64,000 nucleotides of DNA from Paraburkholderia fynbosensis. GTDB taxonomy: Bacteria; Pseudomonadota; Gammaproteobacteria; Burkholderiales; Burkholderiaceae. The stretch's first letter is position 1; the number at the start of each line of letters is the position of its first letter. Shown here piece after piece: positions 18,101 through 26,168 of the stretch. The notes below the pieces were generated by a model. The model did not search any database, was not told where the DNA came from, and saw nothing but the letters and a program-made list of their open reading frames with translations. The stretch lies in NCBI RefSeq assembly GCF_902859935.1, contig NZ_CADIKI010000028.1, forward strand, positions 1 to 64,000, written 5' to 3'. The position numbers and the translations under genes were made by a program.

Positions 18101-18451
18101 GTCAGCTTCGCACGCGAACGGCTCGCGGTGACTCACGACGCACTGCGAGCGGCCTTCGAAGCGGGTTTTGCGCGGTTTCGCCCTGTGTTGATGACGGCAC
18201 TCTCGATGATCATCGGCATGGCTCCGATGGCGCTGGGTCTCGGCGACGGCGGCGAGCAAAACGCACCGCTCGGGCGAGCCGTTATTGGTGGCCTGATCTG
18301 CGCCACCTGCGCCACCTTGCTGTTCGTTCCTGTCGTTTTCAGTCTGGTGCACCGGCGCGACGCCGCCCCCCAAGACGCTGGGCCGAGCGAACCACAACGC
18401 GAGTCACACGATCATTCATCTTCCGAACCTGGAGTCATCCATGTCAACTGA
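15182..18451 (+). CDS. RND efflux permease (HAE1-type), operon 1
   Basis: This 1089-residue inner-membrane pump exports hydrophobic drugs or toxic compounds using the proton gradient. The N-terminal membrane helix is followed by a large periplasmic porter loop. The TM4 region has VGILVDDATVTIEN, whose paired Asp residues form the proton relay of HAE1-type pumps. A second periplasmic loop and the C-terminal helices follow (GAILCMGVATANSVLVVSFA). It is first in a three-gene operon and overlaps the adaptor gene by 11 nt. The length fits the family (about 1040-1090). The substrate cannot be read from the sequence. Confidence 0.93.
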   Translation: MLKLVRLALTRPYTFIVLAMLILLLGPLSALRTPTDIFPDIRIPVISVVWSYTGLQPDDMAGRIVTYYERTLGTTVNDVAHIESQSFTGYGIVKIFFQPTVDIRTATAQVTSISQTVLKQMPPGTTPPQILNYNASTVPVLQLALTSDTLDEQQLADYATNAIRPQLLSVPGVAIPTPYGGKTREVQIDLDPKALQARKLSAEDVAAALARQNQIIPAGTQKVGAFQYNVKLNNSPVDLQELNALPVKVDGDATIYIRDVAHVRDGYPPQTNIVRVDGRRAVLMSILKNGSASTLDIISGVKAKLPLVEASLPPQLKLVTMGDQSKFVKGAVSGVVREGVIAAALTSAMILLFLGSWRSTLIIAASIPLALLAAVAALSAMGETLNVMTLGGLALAVGILVDDATVTIENINWHLEQGKDVRRAIMDGAQQIVTPALVSLLCICIVFVPMLLLDGIARFLFVPMAEAVMFAMIASFILSRTFVPMMAQYLLSPHASGGHASGELAAIIDPHGSISERPTSRNPFVRFQRGFERRFEGVRGVYRVLLGLALTHRKRFVVGVLAVVCVSFLLSPWLGRNFFPDIDAGEISLHVRAPVGTRIENTASIFDHVENTIRQVIPPGQLGSVVDNIGLPVSGINLTYNNSGTIGSQDGDIMISLGENHAPTAQYVTKLREVLPHLFPGTTFSFLPADIVSQILNFGAPAPIDLQVAGPDQAGNHRYANELLRRVRMISGIADPRIQQAVNYPEFTIAVNRSHAGRLGISEEDVTDSVVATLAGTSQVAATYWLNPNNGVSYPIVAQTPEYWMASLSSLENLPITDASGRSQLLGGVASIARGVGSAVVSHYNIEPLFDIYATPQGRDLGAVASDIDGIVRATAKDVPKGSTVTLRGQVQTMNSAFTGLLLGLVGAIVLIYLLIVVNFHSWGDAFVIVSALPAALAGIVWMLFATHTPLSVPALTGAILCMGVATANSVLVVSFARERLAVTHDALRAAFEAGFARFRPVLMTALSMIIGMAPMALGLGDGGEQNAPLGRAVIGGLICATCATLLFVPVVFSLVHRRDAAPQDAGPSEPQRESHDHSSSEPGVIHVN

Positions 18452-19646
18452 CATCGACATAGCAGCGCCGCGGCGGCTGCGGCCTCTCAAACTCGCAGGA
18501 GTTGTCGCTCTGCTGGCTGCCGCAGCGGTTGCAGCGACCGGCATCGCAACGCGCATTCATGCAAAGGAGCAGATGGCCAAATGGTCGGCCGCGCAGGCGA
18601 TTCCAACGGTCGTCGCCAACCCGCCGTTGCATGATGGTTCTGCGCAGGTGCTAGTCTTACCAGGCCAATTGTCGGCCTATGTGAAGGCACCGATCTATGC
18701 GCGCGTGTCCGGTTATCTGCATGCGTGGTATGCGGACATTGGCGCGCACGTGAAGGCCGGGCAGTTGCTGGGCGAAATCGATACACCCGATCTCGATCAG
18801 CAACTCGCTCAGGCGCGTGCCGATCTGCGCACCTCACAGGCGAACGAAACGCTCGCGGCATCCACGTCGCGCCGGTGGACCCAGATGCTGCAGCAGGACT
18901 CCGTATCGCAGCAGGAGACAGACGAAAAGACGAGTGACCTTGCGGCAAAGCAGGCGATGGTGGCAGCGAACCAGGCGAATGTTGCGCGGCTGGAGGCCCT
19001 CGAATCGTTCAAACGGATCACCGCACCTTTCGATGGGGTCGTGACCGCGCGAAAGACCGATGTCGGCGCGTTGATCAGCGCGGGCGGCGGCAACGGACCG
19101 GAGTTGTTCACCGTCTCCGACGCGCGGCAACTGCGCGTGTACGTCAGCGTCCCGCAGAACGAAGCCGCCGTGATCCGGCCCGGCCTGGTCGCGAGTCTGA
19201 CCGTGCCTGAACGCCCCGGCATGCAGTTCTCCGCAAAGCTTGTCGACACGGACGACTCCATCACGCCCTCTTCAGGGACGCTGTTGGTGCAATTGGCAGT
19301 CGACAATTCCAGCGGCGTGCTGATTCCGGGCGAATACACCGAAGTTCATTTTGAACTGCCCACGGACAAGCATGCAATGACAATTCCTGCTAGCGCGCTG
19401 ATGTTCCGGGAAAGCGGTTTGCAAGTGGCGGTGGTCGGTCCGGGCAATCACGCAATGCTGAAGCGGGTGAGCGTCGCGACCGACCTGGGTACCAAGATTG
19501 TGATTGCATCGGGTTTGACTGCCACCGACCGGGTGATCGACAACCCGCCTGATTCGCTGGCAAACGGCGATCCAGTGCGACTTGCTTCGACATCCGCGAC
19601 GACCGCGCTGACACAGCACAATGACGCGGAGCGCAGTCATGGTTAG
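18441..19646 (+). CDS. RND periplasmic adaptor (membrane fusion protein), operon 1
   Basis: This 401-residue adaptor links the pump to the outer-membrane channel. One membrane anchor lies near residues 16-35 (VVALLAAAAVAATGIATRI). The lipoyl half-motifs flank a helical hairpin: PGQLSAYVKAPIYARVSGYL early and RITAPFDGVVTARKTDVGAL after it. A beta-barrel and membrane-proximal domain follow. The start overlaps the end of the permease gene and the end overlaps the outer-membrane-factor gene, so translation is tightly coupled. Confidence 0.92.
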   Translation: MSTDIDIAAPRRLRPLKLAGVVALLAAAAVAATGIATRIHAKEQMAKWSAAQAIPTVVANPPLHDGSAQVLVLPGQLSAYVKAPIYARVSGYLHAWYADIGAHVKAGQLLGEIDTPDLDQQLAQARADLRTSQANETLAASTSRRWTQMLQQDSVSQQETDEKTSDLAAKQAMVAANQANVARLEALESFKRITAPFDGVVTARKTDVGALISAGGGNGPELFTVSDARQLRVYVSVPQNEAAVIRPGLVASLTVPERPGMQFSAKLVDTDDSITPSSGTLLVQLAVDNSSGVLIPGEYTEVHFELPTDKHAMTIPASALMFRESGLQVAVVGPGNHAMLKRVSVATDLGTKIVIASGLTATDRVIDNPPDSLANGDPVRLASTSATTALTQHNDAERSHG

Positions 19647-21081
19647 GCGTCGCGTATGCACGGTTCTGATTGCCGCAGCGCTGGTGAGCGGGTGTTCGTT
19701 CGCGCCGCCGTATCAGGTGCCGCCGTCGGCCATGCCGAGCGCGTTCAAGGAGGCCGGCGGATGGCAACTCGCGCAGCCTGCCGACCGTATGCCGCGCGGT
19801 GAGTGGTGGACTGTGTATCGCGATCCGGTCCTCGATGAACTGGAAAGCAGGGTGGCCAGCGCTAACCCCGACCTGGCCGCGGCGATGGCTCGGCATGACC
19901 AGGCGCAAGCGTATCTGGACCAGGCTCGCGCTGGCCTCTTTCCCACCATCGGCGCTTATGCGCAGTTCTCACGCTCGCGTCAGTCCGACAACCGGCCATT
20001 GAGGGGCGCTACTCAACCAGCGCTCTACAATTCGGCGACTGTCGATGCCGGCCTCAACTATGACCTCGATCTATGGGGAAAGGTGCGCAATGAGGTTGCC
20101 GCGGGCAAGGCGGGCGAGCAGGCGAGCCAGTACGACATCGAGTCATTGCGCTTGAGTTTGCAGGCAAAGCTTGCTGAGGCGTATTTCCATCTGCGTGGTC
20201 TCGATCAACAGCAGGAATTGCTGGCGGATACTGTTCGCACATATGAGCATGCATTGCAGTTGACTGAAAGCCGGCACGGCGGAGGTATCGCATCCGATCT
20301 CGATGTGTCTCGTGCTCAAACCCAGCTTGAATCGGCACGGGCGTCAGTTGAAGATGTGTCGGCACGAAGGGCCTTGTACGAGCATGCGATCGCGACTATT
20401 GCGGGTGAAGCGGCTTCAAAATTCTCTCTGGCGCCCGCCGTCGCCCCGACGTATTTGCCGTCGATCCCAGCTGGAGTGCCTCTCGCGCTGCTGCAACGTC
20501 GGCCCGATATTGCGGCTGCCGAGCGCCACGTCGCCCAGGCGAACGCGCAGATTGGCGTCGCCAAAGCAGCATTTTTCCCGGATGTGTCGTTAGGTCTTGA
20601 CGGCGGTTATCAAAGCACAACTTTATCCCCGTGGCTGGCAGCGCCTAACGAGATGTGGTCGATCGGTCCGAGCCTGCTGGTGACCCTGTTCGACGGCGGC
20701 CGGCGAGCGGCCGTCACGCGGCAGGCGCAGGCAAAGCTGGCAGAAAATGGTGAAAAGTACAAGGCGACGGTGCTGCTGGCGTTACAGCAGGTGGAAGATC
20801 AGCTTTCGCAGTTGCATTACCTGGGCAACGAGTCCGCGAAAGAAGGACGCGCGCTTTCGGCGGCGCAGCGTACGCTCGAGTTGTCGATGTCGCGTTATCG
20901 CGATGGCGTCGTGAGTTATCTGGATGTCGTCACTGCGCAGGCAATGGAACTCGAAACGCAAACCTCGGTGCTGGATTTGCAAACTCGCGAGTTGATGGCC
21001 TCCGCTGCACTGATAGACGCGTTAGGAGGTGGATGGGCCAACGAACCCGCCGACACGCCCAAGCCCCCAGCGATGAAGTGA
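19639..21081 (+). CDS. Outer-membrane efflux lipoprotein (NodT/OprM type), operon 1
   Basis: This 480-residue TolC-like channel starts MVRRRVCTVLIAAALVSGCS, a lipoprotein signal with lipobox VSGC. The body contains the duplicated coiled-coil repeats, for example RGEWWTVYRDPVLDELE near the start, PLALLQRRPDIAAAERHVAQ in the middle and GVVSYLDVVTAQ near the end. I chose the ATG at 19639 over the in-frame 19621 because it puts the lipobox at the normal distance, has GGAG upstream and overlaps the adaptor stop (ATGGTTAG). It completes the tripartite pump. Confidence 0.92.
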   Translation: MVRRRVCTVLIAAALVSGCSFAPPYQVPPSAMPSAFKEAGGWQLAQPADRMPRGEWWTVYRDPVLDELESRVASANPDLAAAMARHDQAQAYLDQARAGLFPTIGAYAQFSRSRQSDNRPLRGATQPALYNSATVDAGLNYDLDLWGKVRNEVAAGKAGEQASQYDIESLRLSLQAKLAEAYFHLRGLDQQQELLADTVRTYEHALQLTESRHGGGIASDLDVSRAQTQLESARASVEDVSARRALYEHAIATIAGEAASKFSLAPAVAPTYLPSIPAGVPLALLQRRPDIAAAERHVAQANAQIGVAKAAFFPDVSLGLDGGYQSTTLSPWLAAPNEMWSIGPSLLVTLFDGGRRAAVTRQAQAKLAENGEKYKATVLLALQQVEDQLSQLHYLGNESAKEGRALSAAQRTLELSMSRYRDGVVSYLDVVTAQAMELETQTSVLDLQTRELMASAALIDALGGGWANEPADTPKPPAMK

Positions 21082-21097
21082 ACTGTCACGATTCGCA

Positions 21098-21150
21098 GAG
21101 CAGGATGCCTCGCAGCGGTTTGGAGCGATTCCTAGCGATGCGTCCTGCTC
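21098..21150. terminator. Inverted repeat between converging operon and porin
   Basis: GAGCAGGATGC and GCGTCCTGCTC form an 11-bp stem with one G-T type mismatch around a loop of about 31 nt. It sits in the 99-bp gap where the RND operon and the minus-strand porin converge, so it may end transcription from both sides. No clear T-run is seen. Confidence 0.45.
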
Positions 21151-21180
21151 GTCATGCACAACGCGAGTAAAGACAGATGT

Positions 21181-22362
21181 CTACAAGCGGTGGCGCAAGC
21201 CCATTGCGACCACGGTCTGCTGATTGCCTGCCGACGGTGCCAGCGTGAAGATAGAAGCGTTGCCGAGCGCCGGGATGCCGCTGGCGCCGGACACATGCTG
21301 ATAGACCCCTTCAAGATAGACGTCTGTACCGTGCGACAGCGCATAGTCGGCTTGCAGCATCACCTGATTCCATTTGGGCGATGCGACGCCGCTCGCGCTG
21401 CTGAAATGTCCATCGGTGAAGGTATAAGAGCCGCCGAGGCTCAGGGCCGGCGTAAGCGCATATCGCGCGTTCAGTTCGTAGTTGGTGAACGTCAAGAGGT
21501 CCCCCTTGAGAGCGACGTACGTACCGCCTTGCGCGACTTGAGCCGGGTCGTCCATGATCGTGCGCGTGACTACCAGGCCGACGGTGGTGGGCCCGAACGC
21601 GTAACGGCCCGCTGCGCCGAGGATGCGTTGACGCGCTCCCGTCAGCATCGCGTCGCCGTCACTGCTGCTGATCGCACCACCGGTGTCGGTGGGCGCGTCG
21701 ACGCCGCCTGGATGATTACCCTGAAAATATCCGACTGCCAGGTCGACCGGGCCGCGCGACCATGCGGCGCCGGCGCTGAATGCGTTGTTGTTGCTGAAGC
21801 CGCCAGCCGCATTGCTGAATGCGTAAGCCCAGCCGAATTTGAAACCGTGGTAATCCGGGCTGCGGTACTTGACCGCATTGTTCATGCGGAAGTCGTTAGC
21901 CAGGTTGTCGTTATCGAATGGGTGATCCGCGATATTTCCGCCGAAGCCGGAGCCGGTCGCCGACAAAGGCGCGACAAAGTCGACGAGGAAATCGTATTGG
22001 CGCCCCATGGTCACTGTGCCCCACGTGTTGCTCGACAATCCCACCCACGCCTGCCGCCCGAAGATGTCTCCGCCATTAGCCAGTTTGCCGTTGGTAATGT
22101 TGAATCCGTTCTCCACATCGAACACCGTGTGCAAGCCGCCGCCCAGATCTTCGGTGCCACGCAGCCCCCAGCGGTCACCGTTGAGATTGCCGCTCACCAT
22201 CATCCAGTTGTTATGTCCCTGACCGTTGGCTGTCTTCTGGTTACTGACATAGTCGATACCGGTGTCGAGCGTGCCGTAGAGAGTGACATTGCTCTGAGCG
22301 TGCGCGGCTGTCGCGAGTACCGCCGCTAGCGCCGCGCAGCCTGTTGCCAATGCTTTATTCAT
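21181..22362 (-). CDS. Gram-negative general porin, second copy
   Basis: This 393-residue outer-membrane porin has signal peptide MNKALATGCAALAAVLATAA then HAQ, and mature start SNVTLYGTLDTGIDYVSNQ. The porin blocks RWGLRGTEDLGGGLHTVFD and FGRQAWVGLSSNTWGTVTMG are present. The C-terminus is MGLRHRL: the usual terminal Phe is Leu here, which could weaken recognition by the barrel-assembly machine. It converges with RND operon 1. A motif shared with the leader of that operon lies upstream (22496-22510). Confidence 0.92.
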   Translation of the reverse strand: MNKALATGCAALAAVLATAAHAQSNVTLYGTLDTGIDYVSNQKTANGQGHNNWMMVSGNLNGDRWGLRGTEDLGGGLHTVFDVENGFNITNGKLANGGDIFGRQAWVGLSSNTWGTVTMGRQYDFLVDFVAPLSATGSGFGGNIADHPFDNDNLANDFRMNNAVKYRSPDYHGFKFGWAYAFSNAAGGFSNNNAFSAGAAWSRGPVDLAVGYFQGNHPGGVDAPTDTGGAISSSDGDAMLTGARQRILGAAGRYAFGPTTVGLVVTRTIMDDPAQVAQGGTYVALKGDLLTFTNYELNARYALTPALSLGGSYTFTDGHFSSASGVASPKWNQVMLQADYALSHGTDVYLEGVYQHVSGASGIPALGNASIFTLAPSAGNQQTVVAMGLRHRL

Positions 22363-22682
22363 GTGATTTTCCTAGGGATAGATAGGTCTGCCGCGCTTTC
22401 GGGCGCGAGTGCGCGCCTCGATGCGAGCGACTCGCGGGAATGTATTCGGACACGATTGGCTGCGAATGATAAAAAGCGATCGATTGAATGAAAATTCCTT
22501 TAATGTTCCGATCCGCAAGGGCTCAGCGATTCGTGATCGCACACTATGTCTTCGATAAACTAATTTTCATCGTTCAGGTAGTCATCCGATAAAGGTGGCT
22601 GGTTATGCTGATCCTCAACCGGTTCTCGTGAGTCAAAACGCGCAGCGACCGGCTAATTAACCTAAATGTTGAGGATCAGAAA
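22363..22682. promoter_or_regulatory. Divergent promoter region with two recurring motifs
   Basis: This 320-bp region separates the porin (minus) and a DUF4148 gene (plus). TTCCTTTAATGTTCC at 22496-22510 resembles 15046-15059. At 22558-22593, AACTAATTTTCATCGTT is followed by CAGGTAGTCATCCGATA. It matches 27138-27171 at about 28 of 34 positions, and parts recur near 1770 and 9180. I infer regulator-binding sites, since they recur upstream of small exported protein genes. The factor is unknown. Confidence 0.4.
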
Positions 22683-22970
22683 ATGAAACGGATCACATTG
22701 GCGATCGTTCTCGCTGGAACGCTGTCGGCCGCAACGGCCTTTGCACAGTCGGCTCCGGCCGGTTCCGCTGGTAGCGCGCAAGTGAGCAGTCAGGCAGCTC
22801 AGGTCGCGTCGAATGTCACATCGGCGGGCGCGGCCAGTGGCCAGTGGGTGCCGCCATATGGTCAACCGGTGGCGCCAAAGACCCGCGCTCAGGTCTATCA
22901 AGAACTGGTGCACGCCGAGCAGGATGGGCAACTCGCTTATCTGAACTCGACGATCTATGCGCACCCGTAA
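22683..22970 (+). CDS. DUF4148-type small exported protein
   Basis: This 95-residue protein has signal peptide MKRITLAIVLAGTLSAATAF then AQS, an Ala/Ser/Val-rich linker, and KTRAQVYQELVHAEQDGQLA, the DUF4148 signature. It ends LNSTIYAHP. The ribosome site GAGGATCAG lies directly before the ATG. It is periplasmic by inference. Its neighbour at 23058 encodes another tiny exported protein on the same strand, 87 nt downstream, so the two may be co-transcribed. Confidence 0.85.
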   Translation: MKRITLAIVLAGTLSAATAFAQSAPAGSAGSAQVSSQAAQVASNVTSAGAASGQWVPPYGQPVAPKTRAQVYQELVHAEQDGQLAYLNSTIYAHP

Positions 22971-23057
22971 CGTAGCAAAGCGCCTTGGCCAACGGCGGCA
23001 CGATGACGTCGTTGGCTGAGATTCGTGTCCTACAAACGCTTGTAATCTGGAGCCGAG

Positions 23058-23213
23058 ATGAAGCGAAGCCGATTCACGAAAATCCGCATGGCCTTGATTC
23101 TGGCGACCGTTGCTAGCGGTCTGCTGTCCGGCTGCGCGGCGGACGCAACGAAGGTCGCCGACCAATGTGTGGGTCCACCAAGCTATTGCAACGTCTACTT
23201 TGGTGGATCATAG
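23058..23213 (+). CDS. Small lipoprotein (51 residues)
   Basis: The product begins MKRSRFTKIRMALILATVAS and continues GLLSGC, a lipoprotein signal with lipobox LSGC. The mature part is only about 26 residues, with two further Cys, and ends PPSYCNVYFGGS. The ribosome site CTGGAGCC precedes the ATG at 23058. The C-terminal pattern (Cys, V-G, Cys, [DN]-[IV]-Y, G-S) resembles the end of the 89-residue protein at 1990-2259. It is inferred to be an outer- or inner-membrane-anchored small protein. Its function is unknown. Confidence 0.7.
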   Translation: MKRSRFTKIRMALILATVASGLLSGCAADATKVADQCVGPPSYCNVYFGGS

Positions 23214-23312
23214 GGAGTGCGCTTCCCTTGGTCGGGAAGCGTACAGTCAGCGACATGCGAAGAGGAAAGAAGCGGGAAAGCCACGATGTGTCAGATCTAC
23301 CGGCAACTTTCG

Positions 23313-23999
23313 TCAACCCTTCGTGAGCGTGAGCTGATAGCCGTAGCGTTTTAATGTATCGATGTGTACATCCGGATAATGCGGCGCGAGCTTGCGACGC
23401 AGACGCGATATGACAAGATTGACGCTCGAAGCAGCGACGTCATCGTGATCGGGCCACGCATAGCGGATCAGATCGGCGCGTGACACAGGCACATTCGGCT
23501 GGCGCAGCAGGCATTCAAGCAGCATGGATTCGCGGCGTGTTAAATAGAGCCGCTGTACCCCCAGCACCAGTTCCCGCGTGGCAGTATCGAATGTGGGACA
23601 CACGGGCACCTGTCCCTCGCGTTGGACCGCCTCAGAGCCAACGCGCCGCAATGCATGCATGCGCTCGTGCAATTCAATGAAAGACAGCGGATAGCAGAAG
23701 CAGGCGTCGCCACCGGCTCGCAGTACCTGCGTCCTTTCCTTTGCGTGAGCCGCACCGAGCGCCACGATAATCGGTGCACCGCGGCTTTCGCTCGCGAGTT
23801 TCGGTAGGGCAGCTAGCAGGCACGCATACGGCGGAACGTCTGTCGACATGACAATCACTGCGTCAAAGCGCTCCTGCCCTGCCAGGAAGATTGCATCCTT
23901 CAGATCGTCGATGTGCTCGAGGCTGTGCGCGCTCTCGATCAGGGCTTTCTGAAGCCAGGCGGCCTCGGGTTGTGTACCGGTAACTAGTAGGACACGCAT
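23313..23999 (-). CDS. Atypical OmpR-family regulator with a degenerate receiver
   Basis: This 228-residue protein has the size and order of an OmpR-type regulator. A receiver-like domain (1-120) is followed by a winged HTH with LYLTRRESMLLECLLRQPN and VNLVISRLRRKLAPH. The receiver lacks the residues needed for phosphorylation. The acidic pair is Gly8-Thr9, the acceptor Asp position is Met51 (FDAVIVMSTD) and the conserved Lys is Tyr103 (CYPLSF). It should act without phosphotransfer, perhaps by dimerisation or protein contact. It lies 37 nt after the histidine kinase gene at 24037-25455, so the three genes RR-HK-atypical RR may be one operon. Confidence 0.82.
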   Translation of the reverse strand: MRVLLVTGTQPEAAWLQKALIESAHSLEHIDDLKDAIFLAGQERFDAVIVMSTDVPPYACLLAALPKLASESRGAPIIVALGAAHAKERTQVLRAGGDACFCYPLSFIELHERMHALRRVGSEAVQREGQVPVCPTFDTATRELVLGVQRLYLTRRESMLLECLLRQPNVPVSRADLIRYAWPDHDDVAASSVNLVISRLRRKLAPHYPDVHIDTLKRYGYQLTLTKG

Positions 24000-24036
24000 G
24001 AACTGTTGAGTGCTAGGGGCTGATTGAGAAAATCGG

Positions 24037-25455
24037 TCATGTCAATGTTTTGGTCCAGCACTGAATCGTCACGCGCGTGCCCGGGTTCGCATCGCTGATG
24101 CGCATGGAGTAGTCATGCACATTCACGACTGCCGAGACGATGCTCAGCCCGAGGCCGGAACCCGGCAGATGTCGCGTCCGGTCGCTGCGATAAAAGCGCT
24201 GCAGGACCGCGTTGCGTTCATCCGCTGGAATGCCCGGACCACTGTCGATGACATCGATCTGCGGGCCGCGCGACGTCCGAATGAGTTCGAGCCTGACGGT
24301 GCCTCCATCCGGTGTGAACTTGATCGCGTTGTCAAGCAGATTGCTGAGAGCTTCAAAAATCAACGCGCGGTCCGCATGCGTTGTGCCGACGCTCGCAATT
24401 TGTGTGACGACGCCGATTGACCGGCTCTCGGCCAGAGGTTCAAAGAGTTCGCCGACTTCCCTCAAAAGCGAGGCCAGTTGCATTTCCTCGAAACCGCCGC
24501 GACGTTGCAAGCTTCCAATTTCGGAGATACGCAGCATCGCACGGAAGCGCTCCAGCAGCGCATCCGTGTCGCGCCGTGCGTCATTTACTAGCTTGTTCAG
24601 CTCGGCGTCCGGTAGTCCGGCTATTCGCTCGTCAATGTGCATCAACGACGTGCGTATATGGCTAAGAGGCGTTCTGAGATCGTGAGCGATTCCGTCGCAG
24701 GTTCCTTTCACCTCGTTCATCAGCCTTTCGACTTCGGCGAGCATGTGATTGACCAACTGAGCAAGCATATCGATTTCATCGCGTCCCCCGGTCGGCAGAC
24801 GTTGTCCGAGGTCGCCGCGTTGCGCAATACGTTGGGTCACGCGGCGGATTGCTTTCAGGCGTCGAGCCTGTCTGACGCTCAGTGCTAGTCCGGCAATGAC
24901 GCCCGCGCTGAGACAAAAAAGACCACCGCCGATCAGCGCAATGATCATGGTCTGCCGTATGCGCAAGACATGCGTAAGATCTCTCGCGATCACCAGCGTG
25001 TCGCCGTTCGCGCGCTGGGCGGCCATGACGCGAACCATTGGGGCCGTTTCGTTGGCTCCGAGTGCGAGTTTGTTTCCGAGAGTCAACCCCACGCGATTAA
25101 CGGGGACACCAGGCGGGCGCACGAGTATATCGCCAGCCAGATGCCGCCCGTCGGAAGCAAACAGGCCGTAAAAGTTCGGGTGCATGCGCTCGTGTTCAGA
25201 ACGCTGGCGAACGGCGTCGGCGAGACTGTCGGCGGGAGTGGTGTCGAAATAGATCAATTGCCAGTGGAGGACTGCATCGGTTTCGCGGTCCATGACGAAC
25301 GTGACCGAACGTTCCACCAGCACTAACAGCAGCATGACAGAAACGGAGAAGATCGCCGCGTAGACTGTCACAATGCGCAAGGTTGTTGAATGCCAGCGGC
25401 CGCCCAGCACCGGCTGCGAGGAGAATGCCTGGTCGCTCAAGATGCCGCTAGCCAA
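24037..25455 (-). CDS. Two-component sensor histidine kinase
   Basis: This 472-residue inner-membrane kinase has membrane segments near residues 27-47 and 170-192 enclosing a periplasmic domain of about 120 residues. A HAMP linker, a HisKA domain with H258 in IAHDLRTPLSHIR and an HATPase domain (SNLLDNAIKFTPDGG, DSGPGIPADE, GSGLGLSIV) follow. It overlaps the end of the response-regulator gene upstream by 8 nt, so the two are a cognate pair. The input signal is unknown. Its relatives (such as 31288-32664) sit near RND pumps, which suggests stress or metal sensing. Confidence 0.9.
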   Translation of the reverse strand: MASGILSDQAFSSQPVLGGRWHSTTLRIVTVYAAIFSVSVMLLLVLVERSVTFVMDRETDAVLHWQLIYFDTTPADSLADAVRQRSEHERMHPNFYGLFASDGRHLAGDILVRPPGVPVNRVGLTLGNKLALGANETAPMVRVMAAQRANGDTLVIARDLTHVLRIRQTMIIALIGGGLFCLSAGVIAGLALSVRQARRLKAIRRVTQRIAQRGDLGQRLPTGGRDEIDMLAQLVNHMLAEVERLMNEVKGTCDGIAHDLRTPLSHIRTSLMHIDERIAGLPDAELNKLVNDARRDTDALLERFRAMLRISEIGSLQRRGGFEEMQLASLLREVGELFEPLAESRSIGVVTQIASVGTTHADRALIFEALSNLLDNAIKFTPDGGTVRLELIRTSRGPQIDVIDSGPGIPADERNAVLQRFYRSDRTRHLPGSGLGLSIVSAVVNVHDYSMRISDANPGTRVTIQCWTKTLT

Positions 25456-26125
25456 GTAAATATCCTGAACCGCGTACGGTCTGGATCAATGGTTGCACGC
25501 CAGGCGGATCGATTTTCTTGCGCAGACGGCCCATGTGAACATCGATCAGATTAGTGCCCGGGTCGAAGTGATAGCCCCATACTGCTTCGAACAGCATCGT
25601 GCGGGTGATTGTCTGACCCGCATGGCGCATCATGTATTGGAGTACACGATATTCGGTGGGGAGCAGCACGATTTCTTTGTCGTCGCGTGTAACCGTGCGT
25701 GCGACAAGATCGAGTTTGAGAGGACCGACCCGCAAGCTCGCCTCGGATTGTGCCGGTTGCACTTGCCGGCGGCGTAGCAGCACTTCTATGCGTGCTGTCA
25801 TCTCGTCGGCATCGAAGGGTTTGGTGAGATAGTCGTCGCCGCCGGCGCGCAAGCCGCGAATGCGTTCGTCGACGTCGCCCAGCGCGCTCAGCATGAGCAC
25901 GGGCGTCTGAATGCCGATGCCGCGCATCGTCCTAAGTATCGTCAAGCCGTCGGCGCCCGGTAGCATGCGGTCGAGGGTGATGACGTCGTACTCATCGCTG
26001 AACGCGCGCGCCATTCCCTCGCGGCCGTCCGCAACCCAATCGACGGTGAAGCCACGACTATTTAGCTCTCGCACGATTTCGCGCGCGGTCATCTCGTCAT
26101 CTTCTATGGTCAACACTTTTGACAT
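25448..26125 (-). CDS. OmpR-family response regulator
   Basis: This 225-residue regulator begins MSKVLTIEDDEMTAREIVRE, with the acidic pocket intact. D52 in VITLDRMLPGADG is the phospho-acceptor, and the conserved Lys is in YLTKPFDADE. The C-terminal winged helix has LPTEYRVLQYMMRHAGQTIT and LIDVHMGRLRKKID. I chose the ATG at 26125 over an upstream one at 26149 because GAGGAAAGACG lies directly before it and all homologues start at this point. It is the first gene of a probable three-gene unit with the kinase and the atypical regulator. Confidence 0.92.
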   Translation of the reverse strand: MSKVLTIEDDEMTAREIVRELNSRGFTVDWVADGREGMARAFSDEYDVITLDRMLPGADGLTILRTMRGIGIQTPVLMLSALGDVDERIRGLRAGGDDYLTKPFDADEMTARIEVLLRRRQVQPAQSEASLRVGPLKLDLVARTVTRDDKEIVLLPTEYRVLQYMMRHAGQTITRTMLFEAVWGYHFDPGTNLIDVHMGRLRKKIDPPGVQPLIQTVRGSGYLLG

Positions 26126-26168
26126 CGTCTTTCCTCGGTTCGCGTCCAACAGAGCAGCGCGAGATGCG

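Noticed and set aside
21154..22329. 391-codon plus-strand open frame over the second porin
   Set aside because: Antisense shadow; the minus strand encodes a textbook porin with signal peptide.
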